From NCBI GenBank assembly GCA_024362935.1, contig JANCRA010000122.1:1-64000 (forward strand): a stretch of DNA of 64,000 bases, read 5' to 3'. Shown piece after piece: positions 11,456 to 22,219 of the stretch. The translations under genes and the position numbers were made by a program. Under the pieces are notes generated by a model that saw only the letters and a program-made list of their open reading frames with translations, was not told where the DNA came from and ran no database searches. The DNA comes from Setophaga petechia (taxonomy: Eukaryota > Chordata > Aves > Passeriformes > Parulidae). How positions within the stretch are numbered: position 1 is the stretch's first letter; every line of letters starts with the position of its first letter.

Positions 11456-12284
11456 GGCAGAGATTCGGGGAGGCAGCGCTGGGAATGCCCCCAGGCACCG
11501 CCGCCGAGGGAATGGCATCGCTGCCGGGCACGGGAACCAACCAGGAGAGGATAAAACAGCCCTGGAAAGGTCACAGGGCACCAAACCCCTGTGCTGGGCT
11601 CGTTCCTCGGGGTTCCGATCCCCTTCACCCCCCCCTTCCTCTCCCGCTATTACCGGGACATTAATTCCCACATCCTCTTGAGCACAAGCAGCTTTTTCCT
11701 GCCTCCTAAAGATTAATGAGGCTGATAACGACTCTGCCGGTGCTCCAGGACCTGATGTCTTTAAATGCGCCTTGGGAAGGGGATGGCGAAGTGAAAACGA
11801 GGAGCTCGGCAGCCTCAGCGCGGGGCTCTTTGTTCACTCTTAATTTCCTGCTCTCTATTGTCTCCTGGACAAGCGATGGGAAGAGGGGCAGGAATAAAGA
11901 TAATTTAATTGCTCTCGAGATCTCAAACAAACCTCTGTTAGGGGTTATCTGCCCCAAACCTCTTGTTTTTGGTTTTCCTCCTCCAGAGAGAGGCTGGGCC
12001 AGGAGCCACCGGTGCTGCACAAGTCCCCAGAGACTCCAAATGTTTCAGCATCACCTTCCAGCCTCGCCCAGATGGGAGGACCAGCAAGGACCTGCCTTGG
12101 CTTGGCTGTTGGAGCAAGATGCAAACTGCTGGGGCCAAGGAATTCCCAGCGTTCCAGGGAGAATTTGGGGCTCTCAGGAGCCTTCTGGGTCACCCTCCAT
12201 TGGGTCACAGCACGCTGCCCTCTCCCTGGGGGCTCTGGAGAAACTGAGGCCGTGGGTGGAACAGAAATGTTCCAGCGGGACAGT

Positions 12285-12890
12285 GGGGAGGCAGGGTGGG
12301 CACGGCAGGAGAGGGAACGCTGGTGGGGTGGGCAGAGCAGGGTGGGAAGGACAGGCTGGGCAGGACAGGGTGGGCAGTGTGGGGAAGGTGGGCAGGGCAG
12401 GGTGGGCAGCACATGGTGGGCAGCACGGGGTGGGCAGTGCACGGTGGGCAGCACAGGGTGGGGAGCACAGGGTGGGCAGAGCAGGCAGTGTGGGGAAGAT
12501 GGGTAGCCCAGGGTGAGTAGCACAGTGTGGGCAGCACAGGGTGGGCAGTGCACGGTGGGCAGCCCAGGGTGGACAGCACGGGGTGGGCAGAGCAGGGAGG
12601 GCAGCTCAGGGTGGGCAGCACAGGGTGGGCAGCACACGGTGGGCAGGCAGTCTGGGGAAGATGGGCAGCACAGGGTGGGCAGAGCAGGGTGGGCAGAGCA
12701 GGGTGGGCAGAGCAGGGTGGGCAGCCCAGGGTGGGCAGCACAGGGTGAACAGCACAGGGTGAGTAGCACAGGGTGAGTAGCACAGGGTGGGCAGCACAGG
12801 GTGAGTAGCACAGGGTGAGTAGCACAGGGTGGGCAGCACACGGTGAGTAGCACAGGGTGGGCAGCACACGGCGGGCAGCCCAGGGTGGGC
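12285..12890. repeat. Minisatellite, 14-bp unit AGGGTGGGCAGCAC
   Basis: Roughly 40 copies of a 14-bp unit (variants AGGGTGAGTAGCAC). The repeat opens a 500-residue frame on the minus strand that is not a gene. It ends directly at the SSTR2 CpG island. Confidence 0.95.
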
Positions 12891-13300
12891 ACTCGGGGCT
12901 CTCCGGGCTGTCCCCGCCCCGGCCCCGCAGAGCCGCCCCGCGCGGGGCGGGGCGCAGCCGGTGCGCTGGTCCAGCGGCGGAGCCGCGCCGGGAGCGGGTG
13001 CGCGGAGCCGTGCGGAGCGGAGCGGGGCGGAACCGAGCGGAGCCCAGCGGGGCAGCGGCGCTGCCGGCGCCTCCCCGGTGCCCGCCGGGCCGAGCCGGGC
13101 CGGGCCGGGCCGGGAGGCGGCGGCGGGAGCAGGTGAGCGGAGGGGCAGCTCCGCCCGGTGCCCTCCGCGGCGGAGACACGGGGCCGGGGCTGGGGGCTCC
13201 CCGCGGTGAGTTCTCGCCCACCGGAGCCGCCCGGGCTGGGAGGGGGCCGCACCCGCCGAGGGGCCGGGAGAGGAGGAGGCTTTCCCTCGGTGCTCCCGGC
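12890..13300 (+). promoter_or_regulatory. SSTR2: CpG island, SSTR2 promoter and probable non-coding exon 1
   Basis: Very CpG-rich with GC boxes such as GGGGCGGGGC. A good donor, GCAG|GTGAGC, ends at 13132 and a second, CGCG|GTGAGT, lies at about 13205. Either could splice to the acceptor CTCTCCCCAG at 13555, placing the SSTR2 ATG 56 bases into exon 2. This fits the usual SSTR2 structure of non-coding first exon plus intronless coding exon. Start site and exon choice are inferred. Confidence 0.65.
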
Positions 13301-13611
13301 ATCAGTCGCACCCACCGGGACGCACCGGCTGCGTTTGCGGAGTCCTAAAGGCTCCGGGATCGCCAGAGCGAGGAGGAGCTGTGGCGTGCTCGGGCAGGCT
13401 GCTCCGGGAGGGGACACGGCCAGATGGGTTGGGAACCCCCCCTGCAGGGAGCCTCTCTCCCGCTGAGCTTGGCAGCAGGCTGGACAGATCCTCCCCAGGA
13501 ATCCCTTCATTTCTATTGACTCCCTGATTTCTAGAATCTTCTCCTCTCTCCCCAGAGCCAAGGGGAGATGACATCGGGGCTCCTCTGAGCCAGCAGCGCC
13601 CGGGGTGAGCC

Positions 13612-14721
13612 ATGGAGTACGAGCTGCCCAACGCCACCGCCTTCTGGTTCTCCCCGGCCTCCCCCTTTGATAACTTCTCCCTGGAGGCTCCCACCAACAC
13701 CTCCCAGAACGCCACGGGCCAGCACTTTGACCTGACCAGCAACGCCATCCTCACCTTCATCTACTTCGTGGTGTGCATCGTGGGGCTGTGCGGCAACACG
13801 CTGGTCATCTACGTCATCCTGCGCTACGCCAAGATGAAAACCATCACCAACATCTACATCCTCAACCTGGCCATCGCCGACGAGCTCTTCATGCTGGGCC
13901 TGCCCTTCCTGGCCATGCAGGTGGCCCTGGTGCACTGGCCCTTCGGCAAAGCCCTCTGCAGGATCGTCATGACCGTGGATGGCATCAACCAGTTCACCAG
14001 CATCTTCTGCCTGACGGTGATGAGCGTCGACCGGTACCTGGCTGTGGTCCATCCCATCAAATCCGCCAAGTGGAGGCGGCCCAGGACAGCCAAAATGATC
14101 AACGTGGCCGTCTGGGGCGTCTCCCTGCTGGTGATCATGCCCATCATGATTTACGCCGGGGTGCAGCACAACCACGGCAGGAGTAGCTGCACCATCATCT
14201 GGCCGGGAGAGTCGGGCGCCTGGTACACGGGGTTCATCATCTACGCCTTCATCCTGGGCTTCCTGGTGCCTCTCACCATCATCTGCCTTTGCTACCTGTT
14301 CATCATCATCAAAGTCAAGTCCTCGGGCATCAGGGTGGGCTCCTCCAAGAGGAAAAAGTCCGAGAAGAAAGTCACCAGGATGGTGTCCATCGTGGTGGCC
14401 GTCTTCATCTTCTGCTGGCTCCCCTTCTACATCTTCAACGTCTCCTCCGTGTCCGTCATGATCGTGCCCACGCCCGTCCTCAAGGGCATGTTCGACTTCG
14501 TGGTGGTGCTGAGCTATGCCAACAGCTGTGCCAACCCCATCCTCTACGCCTTCCTGTCCGACAACTTCAAGAAGAGCTTTCAGAACGTGCTGTGCCTGGT
14601 CAAGGTCAGCGGCATGGACGAGGCCGACCGCAGCGACAGCAAGCAGGACAAATCCCGCCTCAACGAGACCACGGAGACGCAGAGGACCCTGCTCAACGGC
14701 GACCTGCAGACGAGCATCTGA
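13612..14721 (+). CDS. SSTR2: Somatostatin receptor type 2, complete
   Basis: Intact 369-residue class A GPCR in one exon; mammalian SSTR2 has the same length. It binds somatostatin-14/-28 at the plasma membrane and couples to Gi/o. N-glycosylation sequons lie at N7, N21, N29 and N33, before seven membrane segments (about 45-70, 80-105, 116-138, 159-180, 206-229, 254-279, 288-310). The ligand-anchoring Asp is D123 (TVDGINQF), the DRY motif is residues 140-142, C116 should pair with the ECL2 cysteine, TM6 carries [13 protein letters not shown] and TM7 carries NPILYAF. The basic KKSEKK intracellular loop 3 and the C-tail ending LNGDLQTSI (a PDZ ligand) are subtype-2 signatures. The start follows a splice acceptor at 13555. 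Only the N-terminus and ECL2 differ much from mammalian SSTR2. Coding GC content is high, as in the flanks. Confidence 0.98.
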   Translation: MEYELPNATAFWFSPASPFDNFSLEAPTNTSQNATGQHFDLTSNAILTFIYFVVCIVGLCGNTLVIYVILRYAKMKTITNIYILNLAIADELFMLGLPFLAMQVALVHWPFGKALCRIVMTVDGINQFTSIFCLTVMSVDRYLAVVHPIKSAKWRRPRTAKMINVAVWGVSLLVIMPIMIYAGVQHNHGRSSCTIIWPGESGAWYTGFIIYAFILGFLVPLTIICLCYLFIIIKVKSSGIRVGSSKRKKSEKKVTRMVSIVVAVFIFCWLPFYIFNVSSVSVMIVPTPVLKGMFDFVVVLSYANSCANPILYAFLSDNFKKSFQNVLCLVKVSGMDEADRSDSKQDKSRLNETTETQRTLLNGDLQTSI

Positions 14722-16839
14722 GCGAGGGACGGCGGGTTTGTCCCGCCTGAGCCCCTCCCCGGCTGCGGCAGGGGGTGGCACCAGGGGTCAGGGCAGCGAT
14801 GCCACCTGAGGGGACGGCTGGGAGCGCCCCGGGGCCTCCTCGGGGCTCCTCTGCTCGGCTCCTCTCTGCTGGGCTGGCTTTCGAGGATATACGGGTCAGG
14901 AGGAGCCGCCTCGCCAGGAAAACAAAGACAACCCGCGGCGACACCAAAGTGCCACCAAAGTGGGCACAGCTACGGCCGGGGTCCCCCGTGCCACCCTCGG
15001 GGCCGGCTGGCTTTGGGGCTCTGCCCCTGGACACAGCGTGGGACGTCAGGAGGAGCCGAGGCCACAGGTGTGTGACAGCACGGGGACGCACCTGGTGGGA
15101 TCTCCCGGCGAGTGTCCCTCCCGAGGCCACCAGGATGTTCGGGATTGCGTTTTTCCGGGGTTATTCCTTGCTCCGCCGCGTGTCCTGCCGCAGCCCTCTG
15201 CCCGGAGGGGACACGCCAGCCCGGAGGGGACACGGCACCACTGAGGTGACACCCCTACAGGAAGCAGCCGTGCCCCTCTGACGCCGCCCTGCCGTGCCCC
15301 GCTGCTGCCGAGCCCTTTCCCCGGCCCTGCCGCGGATTTTCTGCTCGGATGGAGAATTTCCCCCTTTGCCCTCCCCGGTGGCCGCTGCCCCTCCCTCGCT
15401 CCCTCCGGTCGGTCCCAGCCGCGCCGGCAGCCGCGGCCGCTGCTCCGGGCACCGCGAGCGCTCCGCTCCCTGCTGGGAAAGCCTTGCGCGTGTTTGGGCG
15501 GCGGTGACATCCTGGAGAAGCCTGGCACGGGCTGCCAGCGGCTCCTGAACCCGGCTCACACCGGGGTTTGCCGAGGATCTCCGGGCTGACACCTCCCTGC
15601 TCCTTCCAGGCAAGTCACGCCGGAGGCAGGGGCGATGGGACGGGCAGGGGGGGCTGGGGACGCGCTCCCCACCCTTGTCCGGGCCGAAGGCAGCGGGCGG
15701 AGCGGACAACGGGGCTGCCAGCAGCTGGGGATCCATCCCCGGGATCCTGCACTGGGATGGGGCAGGGCAGCGCGGATCCATCCCCTGGATCCTGCAGGGC
15801 AGTGCAGATCCATCCCCTGGATCCTGTACTGGGATGGGGCAGCACGGATCCATCCCCGGGATCCTGCACTGGGATGGGGCAGCACGGATCCATCCCCGGG
15901 ATCCTGCGCTGTGTGAGGGGTGGCGGGGCTGGCCCCACACCCGCTCCATTTGCCTTCCCAAGACTGTCCCGAAACGTTCAGCCCTGTCCCTGTCCCTGTC
16001 GCTGTCGCTGTCCCTGGCTGCCCTCCGAGCCCCAAACCCGGGGCTCTGACCCCCGCCCAAGCCCCTCCTTGGGGCTCCAGGGAAAGCCCAGGGCAGAGGG
16101 AGAAGTGGCCGCTCCCTGCCGGAGCAGCCCAGGGCTGTGCCAGAGGCCGGAGCCGTTCACAGGCCCCTGCTGCAGAGCCGAGCCGTGGGAACGGGGGGTT
16201 TGTGTGGGGAGAACAGCCGGGGCTCGGTCACCCTGCCCCGTGCCACCCACCCTGGTGCCACCATCGCCAGCAGGACGGAGCCTGCACCCCGCAGTACAGC
16301 TGTGGGAGGTGAGGCTGCAGCAGGTGCCACCTGCCTGCGGTGCCGCTTGCTCATCCCAAACTTCAGCTCTGGATGAAATTTGCCCATGGTTGTGCCCAGC
16401 TCCTGCAGCAAATGCCAGCCTGGGCCACCCCATCCTGCTGTGCCCCCCCCGCCAGCTCCCCGAAAGGGCTCGGTGCCAGGCTACCTGCCCCTGGCTCTGT
16501 TGGACGCTGCATTTACCGCAAGACAAAGCAGAGCCATGTGAGCAATTGTTTGCTTTTAACTCTTTCCTGCTCCTCCCAGGAACAGCGCCAGCGTGCAGGT
16601 GCCCGTGTGTGGCACCTCGCTGTCCCCTGGCTGGGCACGGAGGTGGGAGCGCGGCTGCCCCCGGGCTCGGGGCACGGCTGCAGGAATTGCAGCAGCTCCG
16701 GGGCACGGGGAGAGCTCCGGGAGGGCCGGGAGCGGGGCTGGGCTCGGTGTCACCGCCGCAGCGATGCGTCAGTGCCGCCGCCGTGGGCACTCGGAGGGGG
16801 CGGCATGTGCGGAGGGCGGGGGTGCCATGGGGAGGGGGA
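14722..16839. other. SSTR2 3'UTR and intergenic sequence, no other gene seen
   Basis: GC-rich with long but composition-driven open frames. A four-unit repeat of about 40 bp (ATCCATCCCCGGGATCCTGC) sits at 15730-15910. No AATAAA lies close downstream of the SSTR2 stop. Confidence 0.5.
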
Positions 16840-17655
16840 TGTGTGAGTGATGGGCAGGGGGCTGTGTGATGGGTAGGGACTGTGGGAGTGATGGGGAGGG
16901 GGCTGTGTGATGGGTAGGGGGATGTGTGAGTGATGGGCAGGGGCTGTGTGAATAATGGGGAAGGGGCTGTGTGATGGGCAGGGACTGTGGGAGTGATGGG
17001 GAGGGGGCTGTGTGATGAGGAGGGGGATGTGTGTGTGATGGGCAGGGGGCTGTGTGATCTACGGGGAGGGGGCTGTGTGATGGGGAAGGGGATGTGTGTG
17101 TGATGGGCAGGGGGCTGTGTGATCTATGGGGAGGGGGCTCTGTTATGGGCAAGGGCTGTGCGATGGGCAGGGGGATATGTGAGTGATGGGGAAGGGGCTC
17201 TGTGAATAATGGGGAGGGGGCTGTGTGAATGATGGGGAAGGGGCTCTGTGATGGGGAGGGGGCTGTGTGAGTGATGGGCAGGGGCTGTGTGAATAATGGG
17301 GAAGGGGCTGTGTGATGGGCAGGGACTGTGGGAGTGATGGGGAGGGGGCTGTGCCATGGGGAGGGGGCTGTTGAGTGATGGGGAAGGGGCTCTGTGATGG
17401 GGAGGGGGCTGTGCCATGGGGAAGGGGCTCTGTGAGTGAAGGGGAAGGGGCTGTGTGATGGGCAGGGGGCTGTGTGAGTGATGGGCAAGGGGCTGTGTGA
17501 GTGATAGGCAGGGGGATATGTGAGTGATGGACAGGGGGATTGACGGGGATGCGTGATGGGGAGGGGGATTTGTGATGAGCAGGGGGCTGTGTGATTGATG
17601 GGGATGCAGGATGGGGAGGGGGATTTGTGATGCAGAGGGGGATGTGTGGAGCCCC
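16840..17655. repeat. Minisatellite of about 0.8 kb, GTGATGGGGAGGGGGCTGT units
   Basis: About 35 imperfect 20-30 bp units. The minus strand is C-rich and codes only repeat peptides (PSPSLTQPLPIT-like). Intergenic. Confidence 0.95.
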
Positions 17656-17787
17656 CAGAACTCACCTGCAGCCAGGCCAAACCCGATCTGATCTGACCCC
17701 ATCCCAGCCGTGTCCGTGCAAGCCCTGCCACCAAAATCCCGATGGGTGAGGGGGGGACCCCTGTTCCCAGCAGCTGCACCTCCCTCT

Positions 17788-17925
17788 GCACTGGTTTGAT
17801 GTGGAAATGCAGAAATCCTGGGAATTCCCTGCCCAGATCAGCTCTGTCCCGACAAACTGGTTTGATGTGGAAATGCAGAAATCCTGGGAATTCCCTGCCC
17901 AGATCAGCTTTGCCCCGACAAACCC
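17788..17925. repeat. Tandem duplication of about 70 bp
   Basis: Two nearly identical copies of CTGGTTTGATGTGGAAATGC... with a TCTGTCC versus TTTGCCC difference. Confidence 0.9.
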
Positions 17926-18199
17926 CCAGGCAGTGACGCTTGGGGTGCTCAGAGCGGGATCTGAAATGTGTCCCCGCTTTGCTGGGATGGGGATCGGGGG
18001 CTGCAGCTGAGGGATGAGGGGTTTGGGGCGCTGCCACCACCGTCCCCAAGGCCACCGAGGCAGGATGGAGCAGGGCAGGGGCACCTGGGGGCTGCCAGGG
18101 CTCTCTTGGCCGCCTTTCACCGAGGATAAAAGGGCAGGAAAGCAAAATGCGCTGGGAGGGAGCTGCAGGCACGGCCCGGCAGTGCTGTAAAAGCAGCAG

Positions 18200-18235
18200 A
18201 ATAAAACCTTCTGCTGTTCATTGCTGACTAATAAA
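18200..18235 (+). promoter_or_regulatory. Candidate polyadenylation signals (two AATAAA)
   Basis: AATAAA at 18200-18205 and 18230-18235 on the plus strand, about 3.5 kb after the SSTR2 stop. A further AATAAA at 20349-20354 is followed by a GT-rich stretch (TTGTTTGTGTGTGTT). Any of these could end a long SSTR2 3'UTR; the sequence does not decide. Confidence 0.35.
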
Positions 18236-18489
18236 CATCAGCCCCGCCGCTGCTGCTCCTGCCGGTAACGAAGTTTCCCTTCCCAGCCACTTGATTTTAG
18301 TGGGGACTTGACCTCAGATCGGATCTGCTGTGCTCGGGCTGCTGTGGTGGGATGAGGAATCTCTGCTGGTGACTGCAGAGCCGAGAGGCTGAGCCGGCCA
18401 GTGCTTCACACCCAGACTGGGAGCAGTGACAGCTCCTGCCTGGAGAGGCAGGGAGGGAATTCTCCCAAATCCCAGGGGTTGGGAAGCAC

Positions 18490-18885
18490 GGATTGGGGTG
18501 TGCCACAAGCTCCCTGGGCTGCCTGGAGCTGGATCACTCCTGAACCAGCCTGACATTCCCAGCGTGGCATCACCAAAGCCTTGGAGAACCAATTCTCTTT
18601 TAGCTTGGTGTGCCACAAGCTCCTTGGGCTGCCTGGAGCAGGGGCTGGGTCACTCCTGAACCAATTCCCATTTTCCTTGGTGTGCCACAAGCTCCTTGGG
18701 CTGCCTGGAGTGGGGGTCTGGGTCACTCCTGAACCAATTCCCCTTTTCCTTGGTGTGCCAAAAGCTCCCTGGGCTGCCTGGAGCAGGGTCTGGGTCACTC
18801 CTGAACCAATTCCCCTTTTCCTTGGTGTGCCACAAGCTCCCTGGGCTGTCTGGAGCAGGGGTCTGGGTCACTCCTGAAGCTTTCC
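18490..18885. repeat. Minisatellite, about 60-bp unit TGTGCCACAAGCTCCCTGGG
   Basis: Six units containing GGTCACTCCTGAACCAATTC and CCTTTTCCTTGGTGTGCC. Intergenic. Confidence 0.95.
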
Positions 18886-19724
18886 AGTCCCAGCAAGGCC
18901 TCCCCAAAGCCTGTGGGAACCAATTCCCCTTTTCCTCCTCACCACTGCCTCCCCAGAGAGGCTGAGGGGTGGCCCCACAGCTGCCCAGTCGCACGGATCC
19001 ACCTGCATGGGGACATCCCTGCTGTCCCCTCCCTCACCCCCGTGTCCCCTGGGAGCCAGCCTGGCTCTGGGCACTGTGCTGGGCAGTGCCCAAATCCTGC
19101 TCGGGTGGGCAGGAGGGGCTGGGGCTGGCCCTGGAGCCTTCCCAGAGCATCTCTGCAGCTCCAGCGCTGCCTTGGACTGAAATCATCCCCTCCTGAACTG
19201 CACTGCCGTGTGTCTGAGGGTGTCCCCACCCTGCCACGGTGGGAAGAGCTTTGTCTTTGTGGGACACCCCACGGAGGGCTCCAGAAGTGCCCAGGTGCCC
19301 ATGCCAGGCAAGGAGAGCACCCAGGCTCTGATCCAGCCTCACAACTGATCCCAAACTGCTCAGGGAGAGCCTCCAGCCCCTCCCTGCTGCTGCTGCTGCC
19401 AGGGGGAATCACCAGCAAAGGACACAGCAGAGCCCAGAGCTGCCTCCCTGCTGCTGAGTGTGGAACAGACTGCTGCTGCTGCTGCTGCTGCCCTGCCAGC
19501 CTCTGGCACCCAGCCTGGCACCTGCCCGTCCCGAGGGACTCCAGCTCCACCCCCTGCCTGCTGCAGGGCCTGGACTGTGAAAAGCCAGGAGAGGAGAGCC
19601 AGCCTGGGAGGATCCTCCTCTTACACAAACATTTCATATTCCTAAAAATCCAAACTTAAAATTCCAACACTCCTCCAGCTGTGTCCCGAGCAGGAGATGC
19701 TGAGGGATGCAAAGCCTGGCCACT

Positions 19725-19950
19725 CCCTCCATCCATCCCTCCATCCTTGGATTTTATCCATCCCTCCATGGATTCCATCCCTCCCTCCATGGATTCCATC
19801 CCTCCATCCATGGATTTTATCCATCCCTCCATGGATTCCATCCCTCCATCCATGGATTCCATCCCTCCCTCCATGGATTCCATCCATCCCTCCATGGATT
19901 CCATCCCTCCATCCATGGATTTTATCCATCCCTCCATCCCACCCCACCCC
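19725..19950. repeat. Simple repeat, CCATCCCTCCATGGATTCCAT units
   Basis: About ten imperfect 20-24 bp units. 18886-19724 holds no recognised exon. Confidence 0.95.
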
Positions 19951-20430
19951 ATGTCTGATTGTAAATACATGTAAATTGTATATTCTGGGTGTGCCCAGGG
20001 GGGGTTTTCTCTTCACTCACACGGCCCCACAGGGCACCCTTGGCTCCCTCCCCGTGTGCCAGGGCGTTGGTGGCACCAGGAGGGACCACAGACACTGCTG
20101 CCACTCTGCCAGGTGATTTCTGCAGGGCAAGGGAGGTGCAGGGAGGTCTCTGTTCCCTGCAGAGCCCCAGCAGCTCTGTCCATCCCTGTGTCCGTGCTCT
20201 GTCAGTGGCTCTGTGGTGACCAGGACGTGCCCAGGCCATGTCCCCACTCCCAGCCCTGTTTTCCTCCCTGGCAATCATTCCTCAATGTCCCTCCAGTGTG
20301 GGATTGAGCCTCCCTGCAGCAAAGGCTCCTGACTGCCACAGGGAGGGAAATAAAAGATTTTCCTACAGTTTCTGGTTGTTTGTGTGTGTTGGAGCAGCGG
20401 GATATGAGCCAGGCTCGGGCACCTCCCTGT

Positions 20431-20530
20431 GAGAGCATCCCAGAATTGTTCAGGCTGGAAAACCCCTCAAAGATCTGAGTCCAACCTTGGCACTGCCCAG
20501 GCCACCGCTGCCCCTGTGCCCAGGTGTGCC
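20431..20530 (-). mobile_element. CR1 LINE 3' fragment (degenerate)
   Basis: CCAGAATTGTTCAGGCTGGA, then ACCCCTCAAAGATC and GAGTCCAACCTTGGCACTGC, follow the reverse complement of the avian CR1 3' end. Old, 5'-truncated and non-coding. Family name from recall, not from a search. Confidence 0.6.
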
Positions 20531-20975
20531 ACATCCACACAGCTTTGAATCCCTCAGTTCAGGGATGGGGACTGTCCCCAAGTGCCACATCCACACAGCT
20601 TTGAATCCCTTAATCCAGGGATGGGGACTGTCCCCAAGTGCCACATCCACACAGCTTTGAATCCCTTAATCCAGGGATGGGGACTGTCCCCAAGTGCCAC
20701 ATCCACACAGCTTTGAATCCCTTAATCCAGGGATGGGGACTGTCCCCAAGTGCCACATCCACACAGCTTTAAATCCCTTAATCCAGGGATGGGGACTGTC
20801 CCCAAGTGCCACATCCACACAGCTTTGAATCCCTTAATCCAGGGATGGGGACTCTCCCATTGCTCCTGTCCCCTAGTGCCACATCCACACAGCTTTAAAT
20901 CCCTCAGTTCAGGGATGGGGACTGTCCCCAAGTGCCACATCCACACAGCTTTAAATCCCTTCATCCAGCAATGGG
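20530..20975. repeat. Minisatellite, about 57-bp unit GTGCCACATCCACACAGCTT
   Basis: Eight units (GTGCCACATCCACACAGCTT, then TGAATCCCTTAATCCAGG and GATGGGGACTGTCCCCAA). Adjacent copies are almost identical. It starts where the CR1 fragment ends. Confidence 0.95.
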
Positions 20976-21309
20976 AACTCCTCCACTGCCCTTTCCATGC
21001 AGAAATTCCTCCTGGTGTCCATCCTGCCCCTGCCCTGGCACAGTTTGAGGCAGTTTCCCCCTGTCCTGCCCCTGGGAGCAGAGTTTATCAACTCCTACAA
21101 ACAAAAAGTTCATCTCTGAGCAGCTGTGCAGCCCAGCAGCACCAACACTGCCCACGCGAATAAACCAAACACCTGGGATTCTTTTTGTTCCCATCTCAAT
21201 TTCCAGCACAAACGGGATTTTAATATAACACCCCAGCCCACCTGCCCTGCTTGCAGAGCATCTCCCGCGGAGCTGGATCCTGCCTGGCTCCGGATCTGCC
21301 TCTCCCTTC

Positions 21310-21356
21310 AGGGCTGGAAGGGACCTTAAAGCTCAATCCCATTCTACCCCACCCTG
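21310..21356 (-). mobile_element. Short CR1-like fragment
   Basis: GGCTGGAAGGGACCTTAAAG followed by CTCAATCCCATTC matches the reverse complement of the CR1 3' end. Only about 45 bp remains. Confidence 0.5.
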
Positions 21357-21626
21357 GATGGATTTTGGGGGAATATCCCGCTGCTCAGAGCGGTGTTTTT
21401 GTAAGGAGAGGATGGGCAAACACCCCCAGCCCTGCTGGAACCAAGCAGCCCAAAGTGCCCCGTGGGCGAAACCTCCCGGTGTGTGTGGAGTGACAGCGGC
21501 ACCCGCAGGCCGCGGAGCCCGACCCGTTTCCCGGGAAACGGGGAAGAAAAAGAAAACGCGATTAAATAAATAAACAAACTATAAATAAAATAAACAAAGC
21601 GGCGTTTGCTCCCCTCTGGCCGCGTC

Positions 21627-22172
21627 GCTGTGGCAACGCGGCTGTGCCCGGCACAAAGATGGCGGCGCTGCCATGGCAACGGCACAGGGGCGCGGCTGTG
21701 CCCGACACAAAGATGGCGGCGGCGCTGCCACGGTAACGGCACCGGGGGTGGGGCTGTGCCCGACAGAAACATGGCGGCGCTGCCGTCGGCATCTGGGGCT
21801 GAATGTGCCCGACACAATGCTGGCGATGCTGCCATGGAAATGGCACCCGGGTGCGGCTGTGGCCGGCACAAAGATGGCGGCGCTGCCGTCGGCACCCAGG
21901 CCTGGATATGCCCGACACAATGATGGCGGCGCTGCCACGGTAACGGCGCCCGGGGGCGGCTGTGCCTGGCACAAAGATGGCGGCGCTGCCACGGGAACGA
22001 CACTCTGGTGCGGCTGTGCCCGGCACAAAGATGGCGGTGCTGCCGTGGCAACACTGTCGTGTCCCGGCACAAAGATGGCGGTGCTGCCGTGGCAACACTC
22101 CCGTGTCCCGGCACAAAGATGGCGGTGCTGCCGTGGCAACACTCCCGTGTGCCCGGCACAAAGATGGCAGCT
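21627..22172 (+). promoter_or_regulatory. COG1: COG1 promoter-proximal minisatellite of YY1-like and RFX-like sites
   Basis: Eleven units, spaced about 54 bp in the upstream half and 44 bp in the downstream half. Each has a CACAAAGATGGCGGC-type core (YY1 consensus AAGATGGCGGC) followed by GCTGCCATGGCAAC or variants (resembling the RFX X-box palindrome) and GGCTGTGCCCGG. AAGATGG cores begin at 21656, 21710, 21871, 21974, 22028, 22072, 22116 and 22161; diverged cores lie near 21767, 21816 and 21920. The array ends 48 bp before the COG1 ATG, which itself sits in CCCAAGATGGCAGC. An ETS-like CCGGAAGC lies at 22189-22196. Confidence 0.85.
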
Positions 22173-22219
22173 TCGCCCGGCGGTGACGCCGGAAGCGCCG
22201 TCCCCTTCCCGTGCCCAAG

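Noticed and set aside
12890..13300. A protein-coding exon in the SSTR2 CpG island
   Set aside because: Open frames here reflect GC content. SSTR2 has a complete conserved N-terminus beginning at 13612, and the island fits a non-coding first exon.
11945..13561. 538-codon open frame on the minus strand
   Set aside because: Its centre is the 14-bp AGGGTGGGCAGCAC array read as CCPPCAAHP-type repeats, and its 5' part is the SSTR2 CpG island. No domain and no conserved start.
15568..16869. 433-codon open frame on the plus strand downstream of SSTR2
   Set aside because: GC-driven and runs through a tandem repeat at 15730-15910. No recognisable domain; alternative frames on both strands are equally open.
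19460..19495. CTG triplet run as a possible disease-type expansion in a gene
   Set aside because: Only about seven CTG units in intergenic DNA with no exon evidence.
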